This document shows, one piece after another, positions 19,270-27,468 of a stretch of DNA of 64,000 bases. A model generated the notes under the pieces. That model was not told where the DNA came from and did no database searches. It saw only the letters and a program-made list of their open reading frames with translations. Source of the DNA: Cryobacterium arcticum (GTDB lineage Bacteria > Actinomycetota > Actinomycetes > Actinomycetales > Microbacteriaceae); NCBI RefSeq assembly GCF_003185895.1, contig NZ_QHLY01000013.1:40032-104031 (forward strand). Direction: 5' to 3'. The position numbers and the translations under genes are program-made. Within the stretch, counting starts at the first letter, position 1. Every line of letters begins with the position of its first letter.

Positions 19270-22200
19270 ATGGGCGCTCCGGCCCTTTCCCCGTCCCTGC
19301 TCGCCCGTCCGAACGCCGGCGGCAGGCTGCGCACGCTGCTCACAGCGGTGGTGGCCGTGGCCGCCCTCGTCGGGGGATTGGTGCTGTCGGCGCCGCCCGC
19401 CCGGGCCGACACCGCGCCGGATTCGGTCGGAACACCCAAGACCGTTGCGGCCGACGCCCTCCCGACGACGCAGATCAACGGCGTGGTCTGGTCCCAGGTG
19501 ATCGTGGGCAACACCGTGTACGTCGGCGGGGAATTCACCAGGGCCCGGCCGGCCGGAGCCGCTGCCGGCACCAGCGAGGTGGTGCGCAACAACCTCCTCG
19601 CCTATGACCTCAGCACGGGTGTCCTGACCGCCTCGTTCAACCCCAACGTCAACGGCACGGTGCGCTCCCTCGTCGCCTCGCCCGATGGAAGCCGGCTCTA
19701 CCTCGGCGGCACATTCACGCAGGTCGGCGGTGTTACCAGGTACCGGGTGGCGGCGATCAGCACCGCGACCGGAGCCCTCGTCACGTCCTGGGCCCCCCAG
19801 GTCAACGCGCGTGTCACCACGCTGGGCATGACGGCGTCGACGGTGTACGTGGGCGGCATCTTCTCCTCGGCCAACGGGGTCGCCCGTGAAGGCCTCGCCG
19901 CGTTCGCGACCAGCAACGGCGCCCTCAAGGCGTGGACCGGCACCCCGACCGGTGGCGGCATCAACGCACTCACCGTCTCGCCCGACGGCACGAAAGTCAT
20001 CGTCGGCGGCAGCTTCACGGCCTACAACGGCAGCTCCGACCCCGGCTACGGCATGGCCGCAACCGACGCCGTCACCGGCGCATCGCTGACCTGGAAGGTG
20101 AACTCCCTGGTTCGGAACGGCGGCCCGCAGGCATCCATCCTGAGCCTCACGTCGTCGGCCGAGGGCGTTTTCGGTACCGGCTACGTCTTCGGCACCGGCG
20201 GCAACCTCGAGGGCACGTTCCGGGCGAGCTGGGAGGACGGCACCCTGATCTGGCTGGAAGACTGCCACGGCGACACCTACTCCGCGGTACCGGTCCACGA
20301 CGTGGTCTACACGACCGGACATCCGCACTACTGCGGCAACATCGGCGGGTTCCCGCAGGCCAACCCGTGGACCTATCACCGCACCCTTGCCTTCGGGATG
20401 CAGGCTACGGGCACCATCACCGCTGACCCGCTCGGCTACTACAACTTCGCCGGCACCCCGAGGCCGAGCCTGCTCACCTTCTACCCCGACATCAACACGG
20501 GTACTTACACCGGGCAGGGCCAGGGACCGTGGAACGTCGCCGCCAATGACGACTACGTGCTCTACGGCGGTGAGTTCACCATCGTGAACAACAAGAAGCA
20601 GCAAGGCCTGGTGCGGTTCGCTTCAACCGCCATCGCCCCCAACAAGGAGGGCCCACGGCTCACCGGAGCAGATTTTGTGCCCTCGGTCGCCTCGTTCGTG
20701 GCGGGCAGCGCCCGGCTGAGTTGGCCGGCCAACTACGACCGGGACAACGAGAAGCTCAGCTATGAGGTGCTCCGCGACGGCGTGGTCGTCAAGACGCTCG
20801 TGGCCGCGTCCAGCGATTGGAACCGGCCGACCCTCAGCTGGACGGACTCCGGTCTCACCAACGGTGCGTCTTACTCCTATCGGTTGCGCGTCACCGACCC
20901 GCTCGGAAACTCCAAGACCGGTAATTCCGTGGCGGTCACCGTCGCCGCCGACGGCAGCCTGAGCTCGTACGCGGAAGCAGTCCTCGCCGACTCGGCGACG
21001 TCGTACTGGCCGCTGGGCGAGGCCAGCGGAACCGCAGCATTCGACTGGGCCACCGGAATCGACGCCACCGTCCAGGCCGGCGTGACCCGTGGAGTCCCTG
21101 GTGCCGTGATCGGCCACTCCGGCACTGCATCCCGGTTCGACGGCAGCGCAACCGGCTACGCGGTGACCGACACGGCCCAACCGTCCACTGACACGTTCAG
21201 CGTCGAAGCCTGGGTGAAGACCACCAGCACGACCGGCGGCAAGATCGTCGGTTTCGGTGACAGCCGCACCGGCACCTCGTCGTCGTACGACCGGCACGTC
21301 TACATGGACGGCTCAGGCAAGATCTGGTTCGGCGTCTACCCGGGCGGCGTGCGCACCGTGAACAGCTCCGCGTCGTACAACGATGGCCAGTGGCACCAGG
21401 TGGTCGCGACCCTCGGGTCCGCCGGAATGGCGCTCTACGTCGACGGCAAACGGATTGCCCAACGCGCCGACGTGACCAGCGCCCAGGGCTACTCGGGCTA
21501 CTGGCGCATCGGCGGTGACAACATCGGCGGCTGGCCGAACCAGCCCTCGACCGCCTTCATCGCCGCCGACATCGACGAGGTCTCCGTGTACCCGGCCCCG
21601 TTGAGCCTGGCCCAGGTGATCGCACACTACGAAGCCTCCGGCCGCACCTCGTCCGCCCCCGCGGCACCGACGGATGCCTACGGCAAGTCGGTCTACAACG
21701 CCGACCCCGACCTGTACTGGCGGCTGGGCGAGAGCTCCGGCACCGTCGCGGCCGACTCATCACGCTCACTGACCCCCGGCACGTATTCCGGCCAGGTCAG
21801 CCAGGGAGCGGCCGGCCTGGTCACCGGAACGCCGGACACCGCGGCCACTTTCAGTACCGGCATCGTCAGCAGCACTGTGCAGGTGAGCGACCCGCGCACC
21901 TACTCCCTCGAGGCCTGGTTCTCCACCACCAGCACCCAGGGTGGCAAGATCATCGGATTCGGTGACCAGCAAACCGGCCTCTCCGGCAACTACGACAGGC
22001 ACGTCTACCTGCAGGACGACGGCACCCTGGTCTTCGGTACCTGGACCGGAGCTACGAACACGATCACCACGCCGACCGCCTACAACGACGGCCGCCGGCA
22101 CCACGTGGTGGCGGTGCAATCCGGCGACGGCATGAAGCTCTACGTGGACGGCGCCATCGTCGGCACCAACCCGCAGACCTCCGCGCAGTCGTACTCCGGC

Positions 22201-24423
22201 TACTGGCGGGTCGGTGGAGATCCCACCTGGAGCTCGAGCAGCCCGTATTTCGCCGGCGTCATCGACGAGGTCGCCGTGTATTCCCGCGACATCGGCGCGA
22301 CGGTGATCCGCAACCACTTCACCACCGGCACGGCGGGCGAACCGGAGAACACTCTCCCGACGGCTGCCTTCGAGAGCACTGTCGACCACCTGGCCGTCAC
22401 CGTCGACGGCACCGCATCCGCTGACCCGGACGGTTCCATCGCCGGTTACTCCTGGGCGTTCGGGGACGGTGCCACCGCCACCGGTGCCACGGCCGATCAC
22501 ACCTACGCGGCCGCAGGAACGTACTCGGTCACCCTGACCGTGACCGACAACGACGGGGCCACCCAATCGATCAGCCATCCGGTCACCACGACGGCGTTGC
22601 CCGTGAACGAGGCGCCAACGGCCGCCTTCACGCTCACGGCCGCCAACCTCGCCGTGACCGTCGACGGGGCCACTTCCGTGGATGCCGACGGCACGATCGC
22701 CGGCTACGCGTGGACCTTCGGCGACGGCGCGACGGCAACGGGCGCCACCGCCCAGCACACCTACGCGACCGCGGGGGAGTACGAGGTCGGACTGACCGTG
22801 ACCGACAACACCGGTGCGAGCGGCAGCACAGCGCAGACCGTCACCGTTGCGGCGGCTCCGGTGGTGACAGCCCTGGCGACCGATGCCTTCGAGCGGGCGG
22901 TCACCGGCGGCCTCGGCCTCGCCGATCGGGGCGGCGCCTGGACCGTGAGCGGTTCGACCGCAAACTATTCGGTGTCCGGCGGCTCGGCCAAACTCCGGGC
23001 GCCGGCGGCCGGCGCAACCGTGACCGCCACGTTGCCGGGGGTGAGCGCCACCGACACCGAAGTGCGGGTTGCCGCCGCCCTGCAACAAGCCGCCACGGGC
23101 TCTGGCGCCTACCTGTCGGTGCTCGGCCGCAAGGTCGGCACAGACGACTACCGCGCCAGGGTCAAGGTCGCCGCAGGGGGCGCGGTGCAACTGCAGCTCC
23201 TGCACGGCGGTACGACCCTCCGAACGGCCAACATCGCCGGGCTGGTCTACGCCACCGGCGACCAGCTCAACATCGCCGTTCAGGTCACGGGCACCTCGCC
23301 GACGACCATCAGGGCCAAGGTCTGGCGGGCCGGGAGCGCCGAGCCGGCCGACTGGCAGGCAACGACCACCGACACCACCGCCGCCCTCCAGCAGGCCGGA
23401 ACGATCGGGCTCTCGCTGTACCTGGGTGGGACCGCTACCACCGCCCCGGTGACGGCAGCGTTCGACACCCTCTGGGCGGGACCGTCCGGCGCCACGCCGA
23501 CCCCGCCGACCCCGCCGACGCCGACGAACGTGGCCCCGGTCGCGGCCTTCAGCACATTGACGGCCGACCTCACCGTGACAGCGGATGCGTCCGGGTCCAC
23601 CGATTCCGACGGCACCATTGCCGGATACGCCTGGAATTTCGGTGACGGCACGACGGCCACCGGGGCCACCGTCAACCACGCCTACGTCGCGGCCGGCACC
23701 TATCCGGTGAGCCTCACCGTCACCGACGATGATGGCGCCGCCACCACCCTCGCGAAACAGGTCACCGTGACAGCACCGCCGCCGCCGCCCGCCGGCACCG
23801 ACCTCGCCAGGGATGCCTTCGGCCGCACCGTCGCCACCGGCCTCGGCACCGCGGAGGTGGGCGGCGCCTGGTCGATCACCGGGTCCAGCGCGAATTACAG
23901 CGTCGGGAGCGGCACCGCAACCCTCCGCTCGCCCGCCGTCGGGGCGATGGAGACCGCCCGACTGGCCACAGTCTCCTCGACGGCCACCGATGTCGGGGTC
24001 GTCGCCGCGGTGCAGCAGGCCGCTACCGGATCCGGCACCTACGTGTCGGTGCTGGGTCGCACCGTCGGGGCTGACGACTACCGGGCCAGGGTGCGGTTGA
24101 ACGCCGACGGCACCGTGACACTGCAGATCATGCGCGGTGCCACCGCACTGCGGTCCCTCCTGGTGCCGGGGCTCACCCCGGCCGTCGGCCAGCCGCTGGC
24201 GATCCGGCTGCAGGTCACCGGCACGGCACCGACCACTCTCCGCGCCAAGGTCTGGGTCGCCGGCCAGGCCGAGCCGGCCGCCTGGCAGCTGACCGGTACC
24301 GACGCGACCGCGGCGATGCAGGTTCCCGGCGGTGTCGGAATCGCCCTCTACCTCGGCGGATCATCCACCATCACGCCGGTCACCGCCCGGTTCGACGACC
24401 TTCTGGCCAAGCCGCTGCCATGA
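19270..24423 (+). CDS. Giant secreted multidomain protein (propeller, LamG, PKD)
   Basis: Exported protein of 1717 residues. A signal peptide ends near 45 (PARADTAP). Then come a delta-60-like propeller (about 55-480) and Fn3-like domain paralogous to the protein at 16124; two LamG/concanavalin-like domains (about 566-785 and 810-1015); two PKD domains (about 1030-1110 and 1113-1195); a 200-residue jelly-roll-like module (about 1199-1405); a third PKD (about 1420-1503); and a second copy of the 200-residue module (about 1510-1717). LamG and PKD modules usually bind sugars or proteins. No sorting motif. Its stop overlaps the next glycosyltransferase start (ATGA), tying production to EPS synthesis. 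Confidence 0.85.
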   Translation: MGAPALSPSLLARPNAGGRLRTLLTAVVAVAALVGGLVLSAPPARADTAPDSVGTPKTVAADALPTTQINGVVWSQVIVGNTVYVGGEFTRARPAGAAAGTSEVVRNNLLAYDLSTGVLTASFNPNVNGTVRSLVASPDGSRLYLGGTFTQVGGVTRYRVAAISTATGALVTSWAPQVNARVTTLGMTASTVYVGGIFSSANGVAREGLAAFATSNGALKAWTGTPTGGGINALTVSPDGTKVIVGGSFTAYNGSSDPGYGMAATDAVTGASLTWKVNSLVRNGGPQASILSLTSSAEGVFGTGYVFGTGGNLEGTFRASWEDGTLIWLEDCHGDTYSAVPVHDVVYTTGHPHYCGNIGGFPQANPWTYHRTLAFGMQATGTITADPLGYYNFAGTPRPSLLTFYPDINTGTYTGQGQGPWNVAANDDYVLYGGEFTIVNNKKQQGLVRFASTAIAPNKEGPRLTGADFVPSVASFVAGSARLSWPANYDRDNEKLSYEVLRDGVVVKTLVAASSDWNRPTLSWTDSGLTNGASYSYRLRVTDPLGNSKTGNSVAVTVAADGSLSSYAEAVLADSATSYWPLGEASGTAAFDWATGIDATVQAGVTRGVPGAVIGHSGTASRFDGSATGYAVTDTAQPSTDTFSVEAWVKTTSTTGGKIVGFGDSRTGTSSSYDRHVYMDGSGKIWFGVYPGGVRTVNSSASYNDGQWHQVVATLGSAGMALYVDGKRIAQRADVTSAQGYSGYWRIGGDNIGGWPNQPSTAFIAADIDEVSVYPAPLSLAQVIAHYEASGRTSSAPAAPTDAYGKSVYNADPDLYWRLGESSGTVAADSSRSLTPGTYSGQVSQGAAGLVTGTPDTAATFSTGIVSSTVQVSDPRTYSLEAWFSTTSTQGGKIIGFGDQQTGLSGNYDRHVYLQDDGTLVFGTWTGATNTITTPTAYNDGRRHHVVAVQSGDGMKLYVDGAIVGTNPQTSAQSYSGYWRVGGDPTWSSSSPYFAGVIDEVAVYSRDIGATVIRNHFTTGTAGEPENTLPTAAFESTVDHLAVTVDGTASADPDGSIAGYSWAFGDGATATGATADHTYAAAGTYSVTLTVTDNDGATQSISHPVTTTALPVNEAPTAAFTLTAANLAVTVDGATSVDADGTIAGYAWTFGDGATATGATAQHTYATAGEYEVGLTVTDNTGASGSTAQTVTVAAAPVVTALATDAFERAVTGGLGLADRGGAWTVSGSTANYSVSGGSAKLRAPAAGATVTATLPGVSATDTEVRVAAALQQAATGSGAYLSVLGRKVGTDDYRARVKVAAGGAVQLQLLHGGTTLRTANIAGLVYATGDQLNIAVQVTGTSPTTIRAKVWRAGSAEPADWQATTTDTTAALQQAGTIGLSLYLGGTATTAPVTAAFDTLWAGPSGATPTPPTPPTPTNVAPVAAFSTLTADLTVTADASGSTDSDGTIAGYAWNFGDGTTATGATVNHAYVAAGTYPVSLTVTDDDGAATTLAKQVTVTAPPPPPAGTDLARDAFGRTVATGLGTAEVGGAWSITGSSANYSVGSGTATLRSPAVGAMETARLATVSSTATDVGVVAAVQQAATGSGTYVSVLGRTVGADDYRARVRLNADGTVTLQIMRGATALRSLLVPGLTPAVGQPLAIRLQVTGTAPTTLRAKVWVAGQAEPAAWQLTGTDATAAMQVPGGVGIALYLGGSSTITPVTARFDDLLAKPLP

Positions 24424-25352
24424 CCGACAGCGCGACCGCCCGCAGGCTGACCATCGCCGTCCTCACCTATCGGCGCCCGAACGACCTGGCCGACATCCTG
24501 CCGATTCTGCGGACCCAGATCGACGGAGTTGCGGGGGTGGTCGACATCCTGGTGGTCGACAACGATCCGGACGCCGGGGCACGCACGCAGGTGATGACCG
24601 AGGCGCGACATGCGCCCATCCGTTACGTGCACGAGCCCAGTCCAGGCATCGCCGCTGCCCGTAACCGTGCTCTGGACGAGACCAGGGCCGACCTCCTCGT
24701 CTTCATCGACGACGACGAGCGCCCCACCGCGGCCTGGCTGGCCACGCTGCTGGCCACGTACGAACGCTATCGGCCGGTCGCCGTGGTGGGCGCCGTCCTC
24801 TCGCGGTACGACACCCCGCCCAGCCGGTGGGTGCAGGCCGGCCGATTCTTCGATCGCCGCCGTCTGCCGACGGGCACTCCCGTCACCGAAGCAGCCACCA
24901 ATAATCTGCTGATCGACCTCGCCTGGGTGCAGGCCAGAGGTCTCCGCTTCGACGGCCGATTCGGGCTCAGCGGAGGATCGGATTCCCTCTTCACCCGGCA
25001 GGTGCACGCCCTGGGCGGACTCATGACCTGGTGCGACGAAGCCGTCGTGATCGACGTCGTCCCGCCCAACCGGGTCACCCGGAGCTGGGTCCTGCGTCGC
25101 GCGTATCGGATCGGCAATGCGTCCAGCCGAGTACGCCTGGACGCCGCCACGCCCGGTCACCGGCTTGCCCTGCGAGTGGGGCTCCTCGCCAGGGGATCGG
25201 CCCGGCTGCTGGCCGGATCGGCGCGCTGCGCTGCCGGATTCCTCACCGGGCAGCTGGTCCATCGTTCCCGCGGCATGCGCACCGTCGCTCGGGGCGCAGG
25301 CATGGTGTCTGGCTCGCTCGGTGCGACCTTCAGCGAATACTCCCGGACCTGA
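24420..25352 (+). CDS. Glycosyltransferase family 2
   Basis: GT-A fold transferase of 310 residues expected at the cytoplasmic membrane face. The N-terminus LTIAVLTYRRPNDL and VDILVVDNDPD mark the nucleotide-binding half; FIDDDERP is the metal-binding motif; LSGGSDSLFTRQV fits the acceptor/catalytic region. The C-terminus contains weakly hydrophobic, Arg-rich helices. The ATG overlaps the stop of the giant secreted protein gene by 4 nt, an unusual coupling of a transferase to a matrix-type protein. The next gene starts 1 nt after its stop. Sugar and linkage unknown. Confidence 0.85.
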   Translation: MTDSATARRLTIAVLTYRRPNDLADILPILRTQIDGVAGVVDILVVDNDPDAGARTQVMTEARHAPIRYVHEPSPGIAAARNRALDETRADLLVFIDDDERPTAAWLATLLATYERYRPVAVVGAVLSRYDTPPSRWVQAGRFFDRRRLPTGTPVTEAATNNLLIDLAWVQARGLRFDGRFGLSGGSDSLFTRQVHALGGLMTWCDEAVVIDVVPPNRVTRSWVLRRAYRIGNASSRVRLDAATPGHRLALRVGLLARGSARLLAGSARCAAGFLTGQLVHRSRGMRTVARGAGMVSGSLGATFSEYSRT

Positions 25353-25353
25353 C

Positions 25354-26433
25354 GTGGCAGCCATCGTCGCTGGCCGGGCGCGGCTCTACCAGACCGTGCG
25401 CACCGCGCACCTCGAGCGGGCGCATGCCCTGGCGCCGGCCACGATCTTGTACCGCGCCACGCGCAAGGACTTCGACCGCACCCTCGCCGGCGACCTCGAC
25501 CTCGTCCCGGCCGGCCCGGTACGGGCAGCATGGCTCTTGGCGCGTTCGGGGGTGCGTCAGCTGGAGGTCAACGAGCCCCTCATGCTCCGCAGCCTCCCGC
25601 GCACGGCACTCGCGATCGCGGTGCTGCGCCTGCGGCCCCTGATCGGCGGCCCCCGTACTCGCATCGTGAGCTACGCCATCGAGAACGCCGACCCATTCGA
25701 TCAATCGGTATCCGGGCGCGCCAGGCTGACCCGACGGGCGCACCGGTTGCTGTCCGGCTTCGTCTGGTCCTCTCTCGACCGGGTGGCCTTCGGCACCGAA
25801 TCGGCCCAGCGCACCTACGGCGCCGCCTTCTCGAGCCGGCCCGGCCCGGCACAGAGCGCCGAGGTTCTCGCGCTACCCGCGCCGTGCACCTGCCCGGGCC
25901 AGGGAGTCGACGACACCCCGCGGGTGCTCTTCCTCGGTGCCCTCAGCGCGCGCAAGGGCTTCCCGCAGCTACTCGACGCGTGGCCCTATTTAAAGGTACG
26001 CCTGCCGAATGCGCGATTGACGATCCTCGGCACCGGCCCGATGGCGGATCAGGCACGAGCCCTCTCTGACGCCGATTCCTCCGTCGACCTACACATCAAC
26101 CCGGGCAGGGCAGAGATCCACGCGCATCTTCGTCGTTCCACCGTGCTGATCCTGCCATCGCAACCAACGCCCGGGTGGCGCGAACAGGTGGGCCTGCCGA
26201 TCTGCGAGGGCCTTGCCCACGGCTGCACCGTCGTCACCACCACCGAAACCGGGCTCGCGGCCTGGCTGGCCGCGCACGGCCACACCACTCTGGAGCCGTC
26301 AGTCGCCCCCGATGACTGGGCGCGCGCCCTCGACGTCGCGCTGCGGCACCGTCGAAGCCGGGATTCCGTTCTCGGTGACCTTCCTGAGGTCGATGGGCGA
26401 CTCGCCGCCGACGCCTGGTTGTTCGGCGGCTGA
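25354..26433 (+). CDS. Glycosyltransferase family 4 (GT-B)
   Basis: GT-B transferase of 359 residues. The C-terminal half shows VLFLGALSARKGFPQLLDAW, LTILGTGPMADQ and the loop GWREQVGLPICEGLAHGCTVV, with the E-x7-E-like acceptor segment typical of GT4. The start GTG 25354 follows the upstream stop by one base, so translation is probably coupled. The last 135 bp overlap the 3' end of the convergent GT4 gene, the longest such overlap in the window. The C-terminal tail beyond residue 320 is short and may be incomplete compared with other GT4 enzymes. Confidence 0.8.
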   Translation: MAAIVAGRARLYQTVRTAHLERAHALAPATILYRATRKDFDRTLAGDLDLVPAGPVRAAWLLARSGVRQLEVNEPLMLRSLPRTALAIAVLRLRPLIGGPRTRIVSYAIENADPFDQSVSGRARLTRRAHRLLSGFVWSSLDRVAFGTESAQRTYGAAFSSRPGPAQSAEVLALPAPCTCPGQGVDDTPRVLFLGALSARKGFPQLLDAWPYLKVRLPNARLTILGTGPMADQARALSDADSSVDLHINPGRAEIHAHLRRSTVLILPSQPTPGWREQVGLPICEGLAHGCTVVTTTETGLAAWLAAHGHTTLEPSVAPDDWARALDVALRHRRSRDSVLGDLPEVDGRLAADAWLFGG

Positions 26434-27468
26434 GCCGCGAGAGCGAGCGCGCGCCCCGATGCGCGCCAAGGCGGCAGCGTACGCCTCCCGGTGTTTGGCG
26501 GCCACGACGGGCCAGGCCCGATTGGTCAGATCCGGCCGCGCGGACCTGTCGGGCTGTTCCGCCCGGCACCGGTCCAGGGCTCGCCCCAGCTGGTCGGCGG
26601 TGAGGGCGCCGCTGTAGGTGTACACCCACCCTCGGCCGGCTTCCGTGCGCAGCGCCTCTGTGACCGGATTCGACGGCACCAGAATGGGCCGTGCCAACGA
26701 CAACGCCAGGATCGCAGCGCCGGAATTGTGCAACTCCCGGTAGGGCAGGGTCACGAGTTCGGCCTGCGCGACCTCGGCGGCCAGTTCAGCGTCGGTCGCG
26801 TGGCCGAGCGAGACCGTGACCCTGTCGTCGGCCAGGGCGGCGAGGGTCACTTCTGCGCCGAGGTCGGTCGTGGTCGGGTTGCCGACCACCCGCAAGGACA
26901 CCGGACCGCCGTCCGGACCGGTGCGAAGCGCGCTGAAAGTGGTGATCAGGTCGGGCACGGCCTTGTACGGGCGGATGAGCCCGAAATAGACCAACCGGCC
27001 GGGCAACGATGGCCCCAACTCTGCCGCGTCGAACCAGGTGATGTAGTCCCCGTGCTCGATGGTGCGCACACTGGCCTCGTCCGAGACCGGTGTGGTGGGG
27101 TTGAGCCGGATCCACAGGGTCGTCAGTCGGTCGAACCGCTCGAGCAACGCCCGCTCTGTACGGCTGCCGGCCTCGTGGCTGCGCAGGTTGTGCACGGTCC
27201 GCACGACTGCCGTCCGGCTCCGGCGCAGCCATAGGCGCAGGAGAAGCGCCCGGAACAGCATCCGCCTGGCGAGGGTCCGCGCCGGCGTACTGCCGTGCAG
27301 CAGCGCCTCTGGCCAGTGCACGTGGAAAACGTCGTACTGCCCGGTCAGGGCGGTACGCCACGTGAAACCGAGCACCTCCGGCTCCGGACCGAGCTCGGCT
27401 TCCAGTTGCACCAGATAGGGATTGGTCGTGCTGCGTCCGGTCGGGAATGACTGCAGGACGCGCATCAT
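26299..27468 (-). CDS. Glycosyltransferase family 4 (GT-B)
   Basis: GT-B transferase of 389 residues, last gene of the seven-gene minus operon starting at 34782. It opens with MMRVLQSFPTGRSTTNPYL and contains LVYFGLIRPYKAVPDLI and AELVTLPYRELHNSGAAILA, the donor-binding half. Start ATG 27468 overlaps the stop of the tyrosine kinase gene (ATGA); ATG 27465 is equally possible. About 45 C-terminal residues lie in the region shared antisense with the convergent GT4 gene and look unlike the core domain (Arg/Ser/Gly rich), so this tail may be a non-essential read-through extension. Confidence 0.8.
   Translation of the reverse strand: MMRVLQSFPTGRSTTNPYLVQLEAELGPEPEVLGFTWRTALTGQYDVFHVHWPEALLHGSTPARTLARRMLFRALLLRLWLRRSRTAVVRTVHNLRSHEAGSRTERALLERFDRLTTLWIRLNPTTPVSDEASVRTIEHGDYITWFDAAELGPSLPGRLVYFGLIRPYKAVPDLITTFSALRTGPDGGPVSLRVVGNPTTTDLGAEVTLAALADDRVTVSLGHATDAELAAEVAQAELVTLPYRELHNSGAAILALSLARPILVPSNPVTEALRTEAGRGWVYTYSGALTADQLGRALDRCRAEQPDRSARPDLTNRAWPVVAAKHREAYAAALARIGARARSRGSAAEQPGVGGESPIDLRKVTENGIPASTVPQRDVEGARPVIGGD

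Noticed and set aside
21766-23679. 637-residue antisense frame over the LamG/PKD gene
   Set aside because: Compositional shadow of a Thr/Ala/Gly-rich gene; no domain features.
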